DNA of 64,000 nucleotides from Triglochin maritima (GCA_963682175.1 OY821790.1:818501-882500); one strand, 5' to 3'. Shown: positions 31,697-44,314, counted from the stretch's first letter. Notes: generated by a model from the sequence alone, not told the origin. Numbers and translations are program-made.

Positions 31697-34056
31697 ATGG
31701 CCTCCGTCTCGGCTGCTGTGGTGATCCAAGAGGTTAGAAGCTCGGATTCTGTAGTTTTCTTGTGGATCTCGTTTTGGGTTTGTGTTTTTTGACGAAAAGA
31801 TTCGATCTTTGTGTGTTTTGATGCAGGTTGTTGAGGAGCAAGGTGGAATCTGCTCCATTTGTTTGGAGAATATCGCTTTGAAGGAGACAGCTTTGATCCA
31901 TGGCTGTGAGCATGCTTACTGGTTCGTTCCCTAAACAAATCTCTCTTTTTTATGGTTTTTTCCCTGTTAATTGGTTTTTTTGTTCTGAAATATTCTGTTT
32001 GTTGAAATGGGCAGTTTTAGTGCTAGATTAGGGTTATTTGGGTATGATTGTGATGATGTTGTAGTTATGGAATCACAAAGGTTTACGCGGAAGCGGATTT
32101 CTTTGTGTTAAGAAAGAGTTTCAATGTTGATTTTTTTTGGATTTGTTTTTTTCTTCAATCTTGTTAGGCGTCATTGTTCTCTTAAGGCCTTTTTTTGGGT
32201 TTTATTCCGAGTTCTGAACTTTCCGTTATTTGGTACTAGCTCGAGTTTTTCTTATATGTTGTGTTTATGGAACTGCAAAGAGTTCAATGTTCGCATTGGA
32301 TTTATGTAAAGGAACAGTCTCCAAGTTGAGCGTTGGTTTTTGAGTTTGTTGTTTTTCTTCAATCTTCCTTGAGCGTTGGCCTGCATTTACTGGTTCTAGC
32401 TCAGGTTTGTGCGTATTTTTGCTGTTAATTGAGTTTTTCTGTTATTATATGCATTTGGTTCGAAAAATACTTTTAACAAGGTATTTTTTTATTTCATAAA
32501 TTTAATTCTTTGTTAAAATCGGGTAATATTAGGCTTTCTGGGAATAAATGTTGCTGTGTTGTGTTTAAGCAGCTGCAGATAGGGGTGTGCATGGACTGGT
32601 CCGGGTTCGGTCCGGGCCCTGCTGAAAATCCGGTTCATTAAAATTGACTCATATTGCCATTAAAATTGCCATCTTCATACGAATTTGTATTTAGAAAAGG
32701 GCAACCAAATGATAAATGTTTTGCTTTGGCATCTTGGTGATGTTTTTAAAGAAAAAGTGTACAGATTTGACTCAACTTTGTTTGGCCCAACCGCCCAAGT
32801 AGATAGATTTGACTCATATTTTTCTTTGGCATCAAGATTTTCAACTCAAGTAAATTTCTCTTACACTTCTCAAGTAGATTAGACATCAGTTCAGCAAATA
32901 TTGGCCTTTAATGTAGACTGCTTAGTTGCAATTTATGCACAAATTTTTTCCAGTAGATAAGAGTCGCTTGTGTGGTGGTATGTCTCTATAACCCTATTTC
33001 TATTCTGATATCTTCGATATTCACTTGTTTCTGTGTGGTCTAGTAGGAATTGGTAAAAAAAGTTAAAAAAAACATGGTGGGGTGTAGATATTACATACGG
33101 ACTAGTTTCTTATGTTTTTTCAGTCACATACCATGCATCTCTTTTGATATCAGTTGTTTACTTTGTTCTAGGACTTACTAATTTTCCCTTATCTTCCTAT
33201 TTTCATGAATGCTTGTGATAACCTCATCCCTCTAATTCGATGTTTCTGTAATGGTTTTTTTGTTTCTGTAATCCTATTTCAGCATTCAAAGTTGGTGGAA
33301 CCACCCTTGAACAATCGTGGAGTCATTAGTCTGTGTTGATATTTTACATGATACTTTGGTTTGATGCTTCCCCTACAAATGATAAAATCTAAACATGGTG
33401 CTAACTAATGCTTACACATGTAGTGTTACTTGCATTCTCCGTTGGGCAACATACAGTCAGAAGCCATCTTGCCCTCAATGCAAGCACTCTTTTGAGTCTC
33501 TATTTGTTCATCGATCCCTGGACGGCTGGTATTTACCTAACTCCTTATTTCCTCTTACATAGATGGACTACCGATATTCTTAATCTTAATACTCATTTTT
33601 TTTAATTCCAAAACCTGAACTTCCCATTTGCCTTGCAGTATCCATGATTACCTTCACGTGGAGAGTGTCTGCCTCCTTCTGAGGGCACCATGGTTTGTAC
33701 CCTTGGTTGTCCAACCAGGGAAGGATGTGAGCAGCGACGAGTACACAAATATTTATGAATACGATATTGAAGATGACGATGATGACTTCGGGGAAGACTA
33801 CTTCCCCACAAGCTCGTCAAACCTTCGTATTGGCAACCGGCGTTGGGGGGGCAACGGATACGTTCGGGGTGGGCGTAAAGAAGCTAGGCCCGCAAGGCAA
33901 ATCGTCAAAAATGATGCTGGCCCATCCAGACAGCCCAAGGAGCCACCAAAAGACAAAACGGGAAGACGGGCTAAAAGGGCGATGAAGCGAGAAGCCGCGG
34001 ACAAAGCCGCCGCAGCCAAGCATGAGCAGCATCTGGAGAGGTTGGGGCGCAAGTGA
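31697..34056 (+). CDS. RING-HC (C3HC4) zinc-finger protein, probable E3 ubiquitin ligase
   Basis: Four exons with GT/AG ends and consistent phases: 31697-31732, 31827-31921, 33424-33528, 33639-34056; 217 residues. The RING occupies about residues 20-60: CSIC, then HGCEHAYCVTC and CPQC, which supplies C3HC4 zinc ligands. The rest has VHRSLDG, an acidic run (DIEDDDDDFGED) and a basic Arg/Lys-rich tail (GRRAKRAMKREAADKAAAAK) that may act in nuclear targeting. RING domains recruit E2-ubiquitin, so ubiquitin ligase activity is likely; the substrate is unknown. Its layout matches a conserved small plant RING/U-box family. No breaks were found. The second intron (about 1.5 kb) holds a MITE-like end near 32580. 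Confidence 0.9.
32580..32640. mobile_element. Fragment resembling the end of a CGGTCCGG hAT MITE
   Basis: TAGGGGTGTGCATGG followed by GGTCCGGGTTCGGTCCGGG looks like the left end of the family at 9023 and 19894. No matching right end was found in the intron. Confidence 0.45.
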
Positions 34057-34758
34057 AGATTTTAGTTTAGATTGCGCCGAAAAAATCACCACCCGTGGAT
34101 GAATGCTTGATATTTAAATTCAGAAACTTGTTTCTTTTTCTTTCCCTTCAAGTTCTTGTGCAACTTGTTGAAGCATGTATGGGATTCAGAAGTTCAGGAG
34201 AGGATACTGTAGTAATATGAAACATCTTCCTTGTAAAAGAATCCCTTCTTTTTCCCCCTCCTGAAATAATAATGTACAGATGTGATTTAAGAGTAGTTGA
34301 AACAATTTCATGAAATCCCCAACTAGTTTGGGATTAAAGGCCTCGTTGTAAACAATTTCATGAAATCGGTCAGCATAGTTTTTTAGGCTACCTAATTAAC
34401 ACACTTCTATGGGCATGATTAGCATTGCGGCAGCTGAAAGTGAAGTTAGTGTGTGAAGATGCAAGTTCGAACTCCTATTTCATATGTCACATGTTTTCGG
34501 TACAAACGGTGTGGACCATCTCCAGTTTAAAATCGCAGCTCGCTTAACCCAAGTACGAGTGAGTATCGGGAAATTCTAGATATCGAAAAAAACTGTTCAG
34601 AGTGAATTACCTATAAAAATGATTATTAAGTAAATAAATAAATAAAACTGTTGTTTTATTTTCCCGATGCGTCCACCATCGCATTTAATACTTTTCAAAT
34701 CAGCACGTCTTCCGTCTTCTTTCTTATTCTTTGGCGCTTCACGGAGATACAAATATGA
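34057..34758. other. 3' flank of the RING gene and left edge of MULE A
   Basis: Presumed 3' UTR to about 34290. The left terminal repeat of MULE A should lie somewhere here but I could not find a partner for it. A GTTCGAACTCC at about 34466 resembles a tRNA B box, which is too little to call a SINE. Confidence 0.4.
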
Positions 34759-36634
34759 GTGTCTAGGTTATTCCGATCCTACGAACCATTCCTTCTTCTC
34801 TCCTTCCTCCATTTTTGTTGTACTGTAATGACACTCGTAAATGTGTCCTCACAGCCGGCTCATGCCTCCAACGTCCCTCAAGTGATGATGAATTTTCCTT
34901 CCTTCGAAGAAGCCAAAGCATTTTACGTTTCATACGCCGATTCCTGTTGTTTTGGTGTGAAGATAAGGCAATCTCATTACGGTCATGGTGTTGTAATACG
35001 GGCCACTCTTACTTGCTCAAAGGAGGGTAATGCTCCCGGAAACCAAGGTGAAGGTAGACCGAAACATAGGTTATCCGGTAGGGTCGAATGCACTGCTCGG
35101 ATTAGGGTCTCCGGTAATCCATCCAGAGGCTACGTAATTAACTACGTAGATCTCGAACATAATCACGCCATGTTGTCGGAAGACCAGATGCGCTTCCTCC
35201 GACAAAAACGATCCGTCCCGGAGTCCGCCAGAGCATGCATTTCGTGCAATGATGCTGCCGGTATATCTGCCGCCAAGACCATGCAATCTTTTGTGGTCGA
35301 AGCTGGAGGTCACGATAAATTGTCTTTCAACGAGTGTGACCTATGATTATTTATTCTCCACTTAACCTGGTTGAAGTTACGCATTTAGCTTTGTCATAAA
35401 AATTATGTTTCGCAGGAATGTTGTGAACGAGGTTAGAAACCTCAAAATGGGACCAGGAGATGCGCAAGCTATCCAAGATTATTTCATCAGGATGCAGAAG
35501 AATGATTCCCGCTTCTTTTACGTAATGGATATGGACGACGAAGGCAGACTACGAAATGTGTTCTGGGCCGATAGTCGTTCTCGAGTTGCTTACTCTTACT
35601 TTGGAGATGCAATATGTTTCGACACAACATACATAACAAACAAGTATGACATGTCTTTTGCCCATTTGTGGGGGGTAAATCACCACTACCAGTCCGTCCT
35701 ACTCGGTTGCGCACTCCTATCTTCCGAGACGACACAAAATTACATTTGGTTGTTCCAAACATGGTTGACGTGCATGAACGGTACGTGTTTTATTTTGTCT
35801 GGCTTTGTCCGTTTTACGTTATGTGCCTGTCCGGTTACCCTTTACGTCTGTCCGGTTTACGTCTTTTGCTCGTCCGGTTTATCCCTTACGTCTGTCCGGT
35901 TTACGTTTTTTGCTCGTCCGGTTTACCCTTGACGTCTGTCCGGTTTACGTTATTTCTGTCCGGATTAACATATGTTTTTATCTTGATCGCGTTGTGTGCA
36001 GATACAAGCCCCCCGTCGATCATAACAGACCAATGTGGCGTCATAGCTGCGGCTGTGAGGATTGTGTTCCCTGAAGCGCGACACAGATTTTGTATATGAC
36101 ACAAAATGAATAAGGCCCCTGTGAAGCTGCCCACGAAGTACCAGGAGCATACGTTGTTTGACCTCAACAACTGTGTATTCGATTCCAAGACTCCGGCAGA
36201 ATTCGAGCGGAATTGGCAGGGTTTTCTAGATGATTTCGAGTTCCACGACAATAATTGGCTCCGATCCATTTATGCAATTCGAGAGCACTGGGTACCTGTA
36301 TTTTGGCGGGATTGTTTTTCCGCAGGAATGACATCAACCCAGAGAAGTGAGGGTATGAACGCCTTCTTCGATAAGTACCTCACATCAAGGACGACAATGA
36401 CCTGATCCTGTGTTCGATGATACATCCGTTCTCAATCCGGATAAGACAAGACGGAAAGGCAGACCGCCGAGCAAACGACAGATTTCTTTGTCTGAGAAAA
36501 TAATTAAAAGTAACGTTAAGAAAATCATCAGGAAGAATGTTCTACCCCCGTTACACCCTGCAACACCCAAACCAGGGGATCACGATTTCGATGACTGCGA
36601 CATGAATTTGCATTACGAGGGAGTTCCTTCTTGA
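34759..36634 (+). pseudogene. FAR1-like MULE transposase, broken (MULE A)
   Basis: First segment (about 34890-35345): FAR1-type DNA-binding domain (FPSFEEAKAFYVSYA, TCSKEG). Second (35415-35780): transposase with the first catalytic Asp in CFDTTYITNKYDM. After an intron of about 220 bp, the second Asp in SIITDQCG and a likely Glu in TSTQRSEGMNAFF. Defects: the donor after CDL at about 35345 is missing, a TGA occurs at 36098-36100, and the segment between the 'LTSRTT' text near 36400 and NPDKTRRKGRPPSKR is deleted. That deleted part is present in MULE B and holds the SWIM zinc finger. The tail ends GDHDFDDCDMNLHYEG. The enzyme would cut and join transposon ends, but this copy is dead. Confidence 0.85.
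35790..35975 (+). repeat. TGTCCGG minisatellite in the MULE A transposase intron
   Basis: Seven to nine units of about 20-25 bp, such as TGTCCGGTTTACGTC, fill the intron between the two catalytic segments. The unit reads TGTCCGG in the sense direction of the transposase gene. Confidence 0.85.
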
Positions 36635-36779
36635 TTATTGTATTTGTCATTGGTTGGAATTATTCCTATGTAATTTTGTTGAAAGTCATTGTATGTCTGT
36701 CCGTATTATTGCATAAGATTCAACCCTTTCTTTGCTTGTTCGTTTGTGAATTAATTTCTGATGGCGACAAATATATTTA

Positions 36780-37975
36780 AGTAATTTTGGTTTGTTGTAT
36801 GTCTGTCCTGATTACGTTATATGTCCGTCCGGATTACGATTCATCAATGTCCGGATTACGTTTTATTTATGTCCGGATTAAGTGACCAGTATGTCCGGAA
36901 GACGTACTTAGGCTGTCCGAATTACATTGCTTGTCTGTCCGGATTACGTTAATTTCTGTCCGGAATAAGTTTTATTTATGTCCGGATTAAGTTACCAGTA
37001 TGTCCGGATTACGTTATATGTCCGTCCGGATTACGATTCATCAATGTCCGGATTACGTTTTATTTATGTCCGGATTAAGTGACCAATATGTCCGGAAGAC
37101 GTACTTAGGCTGTCCGGATTACATTGTTTGTCTGTCCGGATTACGTTAATTTCTGTCCGGAATAAGTTTTATTTATGTCCGGATTAAGTTTTATTTATGT
37201 CCGGATTAAGTGACCAGTATGTCCGGAATACGTAATTAGGCCGTCCGGATTACATTGTTTGTCTGTCCGGATTACGTTATATGTCCGTCCGGAATAAGTT
37301 TTATTTATGTCCGGATTAAGTTACCAGTATGTCCGGATTACGTTATATGTCCGTCCGGATTACGATTCATCAATGTTCGGATTACGTTTTATTTATGTCC
37401 GGATTAAGTGACCAGTATGTCCGGAATACGTACTTAGGCTGTCCGGATTACATTGTTTGTCAGTCCGGATTACGTTAATTTCTGTCCGGAATAAGTTTTA
37501 TTTATGTCCGGATTAAGTTACCAGTATGTCCGGATTACGTTATATGTCCGTCCGGATTACGATTCATCAATGTCCGGATTACGTTTTATTTATGTCCGGA
37601 TTAAGTGACCAGTATGTCCGGAAGACGTACTTAGGCTGTCCGGATTACATTGTTTGTCTGTCCGAATTACGTTAATTTCTGTCCGGAATAAGTTTTATTT
37701 ATGTCCGGATTAAGTTACCAGTATGTCCGGATTACGTTATATGTCCGTCCGGATTACGATTCATCAATGTCCGGATTATGTTTTATTTATGTCCGGATTA
37801 AGTGACCAATATGTCCAGAATACGTAATTATGCTGTCCGGATTACATTGTATGTCCGGTTTACGTTTTATTTCTGTCCAGATTACATTGTATGTCTGTCT
37901 GGATTACGCTAATGGTCTGTCCGGATTACGTTATATGTCCGTCCAGATTACGTATCATGTATGTCCGGAAACAAG
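36780..37975 (+). repeat. TGTCCGG minisatellite between the convergent genes of MULE A
   Basis: About 1.2 kb of short units (TGTCCGGATTACGTT and variants with ATTAAGT, AATAAGT or AAGACGT). They are arranged in a higher-order repeat: the text ATTACGATTCATCAATG recurs from about 36825 with spacings close to 195, 330, 197 and 198 bp. The sense of the units follows the transposase gene. Confidence 0.93.
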
Positions 37976-39164
37976 AAAATAATTTTATAAAAGATAAAAA
38001 CCCAACACCAAATGTCCTTGTATTGATAAATCATTCAAATAGTCTATGTAATTTTAACATGTAAACATGTATAACTTTGGAAAAAAAATTGTTGAGTGCC
38101 AATGGTGCAAAGTAAATTAAAACATTTTTAGGGCGTTTATTGTTGATCGCACATCCCAAAGTCTTCGAGTAAGAAATTGGCCAAATCGTCTCTAAAACGG
38201 TGAATAACCTTGCTCTGCTTCGGCTTCGTCGGATCAACATTCTCCATCAAACGCTTCATCCAGTACAAAACGTATGGCCCGCAGTCGTTACTCCCCGGTA
38301 GCTGTCGTTGGCTACCATTCCTCTCAACTCTCAGCGGCCACTCGACCTTCAACAACCCTTGCCAGAATCCCGCTATCTTAGACGCGGTGCATTCATGAGT
38401 TCCGACAAAACGGTTAGGATTGTCACCTTTTTAAGTGTGCGGGAGAGGCTGTTGTACTGCATGAACTCTGATCGAGGTCCGTGGGCAACGAACAGAGTCC
38501 AGTGGCCGGCCAAACAGCATGGCTGTGCGATGATGACTTCCTCCACATTTAGTCCTTCAATTTTTGGGAGTAAATAATCTTTCCTTATATCTTCTCCCTG
38601 TCCCTCCACAATCATTTCCGATTCGAAGGATGATAAGCAGACCGCCTTTTGTTGCCCTCCTCTTCTGAGGAGTACCTCAATTAGGCCGTCAAGAGTTTCG
38701 TTGGTGAATTCTGTTTTTGACGAAATTATTTCCTTGAGATCACCCCTGGTGATATTGCTCAGAACCCCCCTCCAGATAATATCTTTTGCTTCTCGTTCGG
38801 GAGTCGTTGCATTCAATAAACGACGTACCTCATCATTGGTCAGCGTTCTCAAGGCGGTCGCATCCACATCGGGCCTCGTGGACGAAACATGGGCGGCCAG
38901 TTCATCTTTCGTTGTTTCGTCGGCCTCGTATATTTCTTCACTGGCTTCTTCGGTCCCTTTTGTTTTTGTGGTGGCTTCTTCGGCCTCCTTTATTTCTTCT
39001 TGTTTTTCTACGGCATTCTTCTGTGCCTCATCTTGGCCAGATTTGATTTGCGCTTCGTCTATATGTTCTGTGCGCAAGCGTGGTTTAATGGTCTGCATTT
39101 TTTGAGGGTGCAAAAGTGGTAGCGCTACCACAACCTTCCTCTTTCTTTCCTGCTGTCTCCTCAT

Positions 39165-39725
39165 ATCTTCCTCCTTCTTCTTCTCATCCTCCTTCCTCTT
39201 CTCTCCCTCTTCCTCCTTCCTCTTCTTCCTCTCTTCCTCCTCCCTCTTCTTCCTCTCTTCCTCCTCCCTCTTATTCCTCTCATCCTCCTCCCTCCTCTTC
39301 TTCTCATCCTCCTCCCTCCTCTTATTCTCTTTCTCCTCCCTCTTATTCCTCTCATCCTCCTCCCTCTTCTTCTTCTCTTGCTCCTCCCTCTTCTTCCTCT
39401 CTTCCTCCTCCCTCTTCTTCCTCTCTTCCTCCCTCCGTTTTTTTCTCTCTTCCTCCTCCCTCCACTTCCTCGCATCCTCCTCCCTCTTATTCCTCTCATC
39501 CTCCTCCCTCCTCTTCTTCTCATCCTCCTCCCTCTTCTTCTTCTCTTGCTCCTCCCTCTTCTTCCTTTCTTCCTCCTCTCTCTTCTCCCTCTCTTCCTCC
39601 TCTCTCTTCTTCCTCTCCTCCGCCTCCCTCTTATTTCTCTCTTCCTCCTCTCTCTTTTCCCTCTCCTCTGCCTCCCTCTTATTTCTCTCTTCCTCCTCCC
39701 TCTTTTCCCTCTCTTCCTCCTCCCC
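39165..39725 (-). repeat. GA-rich coding repeat in the ULP-like gene (MULE A)
   Basis: Over about 560 bp the sense (minus) strand is almost only purines, made of GAGGAGGAAGAG-type units encoding the Glu/Arg/Lys coiled coil. The matching tract in MULE B is longer. Confidence 0.85.
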
Positions 39726-40224
39726 ACGGATTCTCAGCCTACAACACTCTTCTTGAGAGATCCAGAGTTCTTCCTCCAGGTTGTTAATTTTAACGGTCGC
39801 CTCCCTAAGTGCTGCTTCTGCTCGCAGCCAATTCGTCTTCACCTCACTAAGTTCCAACTCTTGTAGCAGTGGGTCACATGGAATGCTGCATTCACTGAGT
39901 TGTACCCTTGGTAGAGTGGATGTTGAAGGTGTTTCCTTCGAGGCGACCTTTGCTGCGGGAGTTGTTTCTGCAGGAGGAAATTGATCATCTGACAACAGTG
40001 AATGCTCCCGTTCACTGAGTTTTGGGGTGCCCTTCAACTCAAATTGGCCCGAGTAAATCTGGGACAAGTTGATGCCTCGATCTTCCCATTTTCTAAGGAT
40101 TTGGCGTCTGCTAAACATTTCCGTCCAACACTTGAACCGTGGAAATGCTGACTGGGGATCTCCCAATTTGAACTTCTCGCAAAGCCACACCTGAAAATAG
40201 GAATGAGTTAAAAACCAGAAACAT

Positions 40225-40918
40225 AACTTCCCCAGGACAGACACAACTCTTATTCCGGACAGACGCAACACTATTCCGGACAGACAAAACACTTATTCCG
40301 GACAGACGCAACACTATACCGGACAGACAAAATACTTATTCCGGACAGACACAATACGTATTCCGGACAGACAGGACAATCATTCCGGACATATACAAGA
40401 CTATTCCGGACAGACAAAATACTTATTCCGGACAGACAAAATACTTATTCCGGACAGACACAATACGTATTCCGGACAGACAAAACTCTTATTCCGGACA
40501 GACGCAACACTATTCCGGACAGACAAAATACTTATTCCGGACAGACACAATACGTATTCCGGACAGACAAAACTCTTATTCCGGACAGACGCAACACTAT
40601 TCCGGACAGACAAAACTCTTATTCCGGACAGACAAAACTCTTATTCCGGACAGACACAATACGTATTCCGGACAGACAAGACAATCATTCCGGACATATA
40701 CAGGACTATTCCGGACAGGCAACACACTTATTCCGGACAGACAAAACACTATTCCGGACATACGTAATACTTTTCCCGGATAACCTCAAGACACTTATTC
40801 CGGACAGAGACAACACTATTCCGGACAGACACAAGACTTATCCCGGACAGACAAAACACTTATTCCGGACATAAACCAACACTACTCCGGACTGACACAA
40901 CACTCATTCCGGACCAAG
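40225..40918 (-). repeat. TGTCCGG minisatellite in the ULP-like gene intron (MULE A)
   Basis: About 30 units of roughly 22 bp. On the sense (minus) strand they read TGTCCGGAATAAGTNTTGTC and similar. The array fills the intron between exons 2 and 3. Confidence 0.93.
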
Positions 40919-41647
40919 ATGCTTACTTGTAATACGGCAACACAACCATACACGTAGCCCTGCTTCATAGAGAAGTTCGCTGACAATCTCCTCCTCGAGA
41001 GGTCCCGTTCGGCTTCCTCCAGGCCTTCAACCAAGAAAGTGTGAACCACATTTGCCCACGCATATCTCTTGAGGCGCTTGAGGTTCTTAAGGTGCTTCGT
41101 GTACCACGCTTTACTTCGCAGTGATCCATCGAAGAACAAAAAATGATTGAAAATCATAGAAATAAGGAGTCGGACGTGCTCCTCCTCCTCGCCCATCAAG
41201 CTCGTGGCGGTAAGATGACCCAGTAGATGGGTGTTGTCGAGGTTAACCCCGTCACGTTTCTCTACGTACATGGCTTCCATATCCACTCTCTGCCCATGTG
41301 CTCTTAGTCCAAGTAGAAGGGCGACGTCTTCTACCGTAAATGGGACCACCCCAGTGGCTATTCTCAGACCGACTTCATTGGCGTCGAAGTGTTCGACGAA
41401 CCAACCCAGTATCTCGTTGTCAGTTGTGACGTGAGGAAAGGTGAGGAAGTGACCGAAAGGCGTCCGTTGGAAGACATTTTTCTCCTCCTCCTTCATCCGG
41501 TCGAACTGCTTGTGAAGGGCCGTGAAACCGCACTTGGTTTCGCGGAAGTAGTACGTGCTTCCCTTAAACCACCAAAAAAAATTGTTAGAGGCCAATAATG
41601 AACCTTAAAATGAACCAGAAAGAACGTGGTTGACACAACACCTGCGA

Positions 41648-42422
41648 GACAGACGGTCAGTCAGAGAGGACTATCCAGACTTTGGAGGATATGCTGAGGG
41701 CTTGCACGCTGGACTGGGCTGGACACTGGGATGAGCATCTACCTCTGATCGAGTTCGCCTACAACAACAACTACCATGCTAGTATTGGGATGGCACCGTA
41801 TCAGGCGTTGTACAGGAGGCCGTGCAGATCGCCGGTATGCTGGAGTGAAGTAGGCGAGAGGCAGTTAGTGGGTCCAGAGCTTGTGCAGATGTACGCAGAG
41901 AAGGTTGACCTGATCAGGAGGAGGTTGGCTACAGCACAGAGCAGACAGAAGAGTTATGCTGACCGACGCAGACGGACTTTGAGCTTCGAGGTTGGAGATC
42001 ACGTCTTCCTGAAGATTTCACCAGCTCGGGGAGTGATGAGGTTCGGGAAGAAGGGGAAGCTCAGTCCGAGGTATGTCGGACCTTTTGAGATCTTGGACCG
42101 TGTCGGGGAGGTCGCCTACAGAGTTGCTTTGCCACCACAGTTCTCTGGCCTTCACAATGTCTTCCATGTTTCTATGTTGAGGAAGTACGTTGCAGACCCG
42201 ACACATGTGTTAGAGATTGCGGTACCTGAGATCCGGCAGGACTTGTCACTGGAGGAGAGGCCAGTTGAGATCATCGATCGGATGGACCATCAGCTCAGGA
42301 GGAGGACCATTCTGATGGTTAAGGTCAGATGACAGCATCACTGTGAGCGCGAGGCCACCTGGGAGATCGAGGAGGAAGTTCGGAAGCAGTATCCGGAGCT
42401 TTTCGGTGAGTTACCTTTCTAA
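41648..42422 (+). pseudogene. 3' end of a Ty3/gypsy pol (integrase end and chromodomain-like tail)
   Basis: The sequence starts abruptly in the integrase at [17 protein letters not shown]. It continues with [20 protein letters not shown], a GPF-type tail ([15 protein letters not shown]) and [13 protein letters not shown], then a chromodomain-like end. A TGA at 42330 stands where the family normally has Trp. Only the last part of pol is present; the rest of the element is missing to the left. It is followed by a polypurine tract and a 1.86-kb LTR. Confidence 0.88.
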
Positions 42423-42455
42423 TTTCGGGGCGAAATCCTTTTAAGGAGGGTGGAT

Positions 42456-44314
42456 TGTAAAGACGTGAAGTGAGAGAGAGAGAAGGTATGGAGTGGAGTG
42501 AGGTGAAGTATGGGTGGAGGTATGGTGAGGAGTATGGGTAGGTGTAGGGTTTGTTTATAAAAACCAAAACTCAACCCTTTCTCCCCTTTTCTCTTCTCCA
42601 TTTCGTTTCCACTCAAACTCACCCATTCTTCTTGCATCCCGGCGACCAGAGGAGGAAGGAGAGGAGCTCCAGCGACGTGGTGAAGGCGCAAGCGAAGAAG
42701 GAGTGCCGGGAACGGAGGAAAGAAGGAGAAGGAGCTAGAAGCGACGCCGGAGGAGGAGGAGCTCGCCGCACACGTCTTCTTCGCGGTGAAAGGTATGCCA
42801 AGTCTTCATAGTAACTCCCCAAGAGGTGTGGGAGTGTAGGGGGCGGCGTTGGTGTCGTTTTCCCCGGTGTAACCCACTGAACCGAGGTTGAAGACGACTG
42901 GTTCGGTCGACCGTTGTGTGTCTCGGTCGACCGAACATCGTCTAAATGATGCCTGTTCAGTTGCGATATTGTAGTGTTTCGGTCGACCGTGTGAGGTTCG
43001 GTCGACCGATATTTTATAAAAATAACTTGCTGCCCGAAAACGGTCGAACGACGTCTGTGTGACGGTCGACCGTTTATGCCAAATTTTAGCGGGAATATTT
43101 TATAAGGGTTATATTAGTCCGGTCGACCGGTGGTTGTTCGGTCGACCGATCCCAGTAGATAGGGTAGACAGACCTTCAGCCGACCGAGTGTGTGTCTCGG
43201 TCGACCGAACTGCGCAAAGTCGGTCAAGAGCGTTGACCATCTAAACGGTCGACCGCTCTGGATCCGGTCGACCGACTGCGTGCAGTTTTCCTGTAGTGAA
43301 GTGCCTGTTGATCTGGTTGACCGAAAGAGTTTCGGTCGACCGAATGCAGTGGGCATGATTCATGCAGTTTTCCTTATCGGTTGAACGGACCCTGGTTCGA
43401 CCGACATGATATATATGTATATAAAACGTATAGCGTAGACCTTCCAAACGGTCGACCGTTAGATTTGACCTTGTTTGACTGGTGGGTCGAATTATCTTTC
43501 CTTGGTGGATTTATCCACATGCGTGACGTCGAGCAGAGGCGACTACCGGCTGCCGAGCCCACGGTCGATCACCGGACCTCGGAGCTACGGATTTCACCTA
43601 CGACGAGAGCGTATTTCTGTTGGACCCATCGTGGATGCCTGTGCGGCAGAGAGGGATGCCTTCCATGCCTGAGTGGGTGGTAGATGCATTCTTCCCTGGT
43701 GGGGGAAGGGGTTGCACTTTCCGTGTGTCTGAGAGCGAGGTCACTTGTGCCGGTGCGGCCGAGAGACACCTTCTTCCCTGGTGGGGGAAGGGGATGCACT
43801 TTCCCTGTGGAGGAGAGCGGCGACCCCCTCGTGTGGGCCTGTGTGGCAGGGGGGATGCCTTCCATGCCTGTGTCCGGCTGGGAGATGGACCGTGGTGACG
43901 GTTGGGCATTCATTGGGCCCGAGGCGGATTGCATTGCATGAGCATTCTTGGCATTTTCATCTGTATTTCTGTATATGATAGGAGATGTTGGCATACGGGG
44001 TTCCTTTCGGGAACTCAGGCAGATTTTATGTTTCATTTTCAGGGAGCAGACAGTCTTAGGTTGGTGGTGACCGAGGGGAGTGCTTCCGGGATCGGGTCCT
44101 GTCTCTTTATCTTTTTGTAGAAGTAGTGATTACTATAGTTATGTATTAGACTAGTAATCGCTCTTTTGACACTCTGTATTATGACTTCCACGTGGAGATA
44201 TTTTATATATATATTCTGTTGACTTTTCCGGTAGCGTGCCCTTGTTGACCGTTGACGGTCGTATGTTTATGTTTTAAATTTGAAAAATTTCTTCCGCTGT
44301 TTCGGGACGTTACA
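42456..44314 (+). repeat. 3' LTR (1.86 kb) of the gypsy fragment
   Basis: It begins TGTAAAGACGTG after the purine tract AAGGAGGGTGGAT and ends GGGACGTTACA. Its reverse complement matches the solo LTR at 53287-55536 at both ends, supporting the limits. It carries 12 exact CGGTCGACCG copies (42900-43455). Long frames on either strand inside it do not look like proteins and are not called. Confidence 0.88.
42900..43455. repeat. CGGTCGACCG palindrome array (in the 1.86-kb LTR)
   Basis: About 12 exact copies by hand count, plus single-base variants such as GGTTGACCG and GGTTCGACCG. Spacing is irregular, mostly 15-60 bp. Confidence 0.9.

Larger units (their letters stand above)
38137..41562 (-). 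pseudogene. ULP1/C48 protease-domain gene of MULE A (lacks exon 1, one frameshift)
   Basis: Exon 2 (41562-40927, 636 bp) encodes a conserved N-terminal domain: GSTYYFRETKCGFTALH, HFDANEVGLRIATG, GVNLDNTHLLGHLTATS. Exon 3 (40190-38137) begins VWLCEKFKLGDP, then a long Glu/Arg/Lys coiled-coil repeat (roughly 200 residues of EEERKKREE-type text), then the C48 cysteine-protease domain with GHWTLFVAHGP (catalytic His) and GSNDCGPYVLYWMKRLM (catalytic Cys in DCG). Such ULP-like genes are known passengers of some plant MULEs; the family removes SUMO-type modifiers, but activity here is unproven. A one-base loss near 38420 shifts the frame before the Cys motif. Exon 1 is absent: a retroelement fragment starts at about 41648. 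Confidence 0.85.
34759..41595. mobile_element. MULE A: FAR1-like transposase gene plus convergent ULP-like gene
   Basis: A transposase gene on the plus strand (34759-36634) and a ULP1-domain gene on the minus strand (41562-38137) face each other. The spacer and introns hold TGTCCGG minisatellites. MULE B (about 56700-63073) has the same parts in the opposite orientation. The right side of A is cut near 41600-41647, where the end of a gypsy element begins, removing exon 1 of the ULP-like gene. Terminal inverted repeats were not identified, so the limits are those of recognisable genes. Confidence 0.8.

Noticed and set aside
34415..34600. tRNA-derived SINE with B-box-like GTTCGAACTCC
   Set aside because: Only a B-box-like motif is clear. 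No convincing A box, tail or target duplication was found.
39116..39787. Long plus-strand frame of Ser/Pro-rich repeats
   Set aside because: It is the antisense of the GA-rich coiled-coil repeat in the ULP-like gene; purine tracts leave opposite frames open.
42900..43455. CGGTCGACCG arrays as a CRISPR-like array
   Set aside because: Spacing is irregular, the repeat is only 10 bp and lies inside plant LTRs; this is a nuclear plant sequence.
43569..44036. 155-codon minus-strand frame and overlapping plus-strand frames
   Set aside because: Inside an LTR; composition follows GGGGAAGGGG-type repeats and no domain is recognisable.
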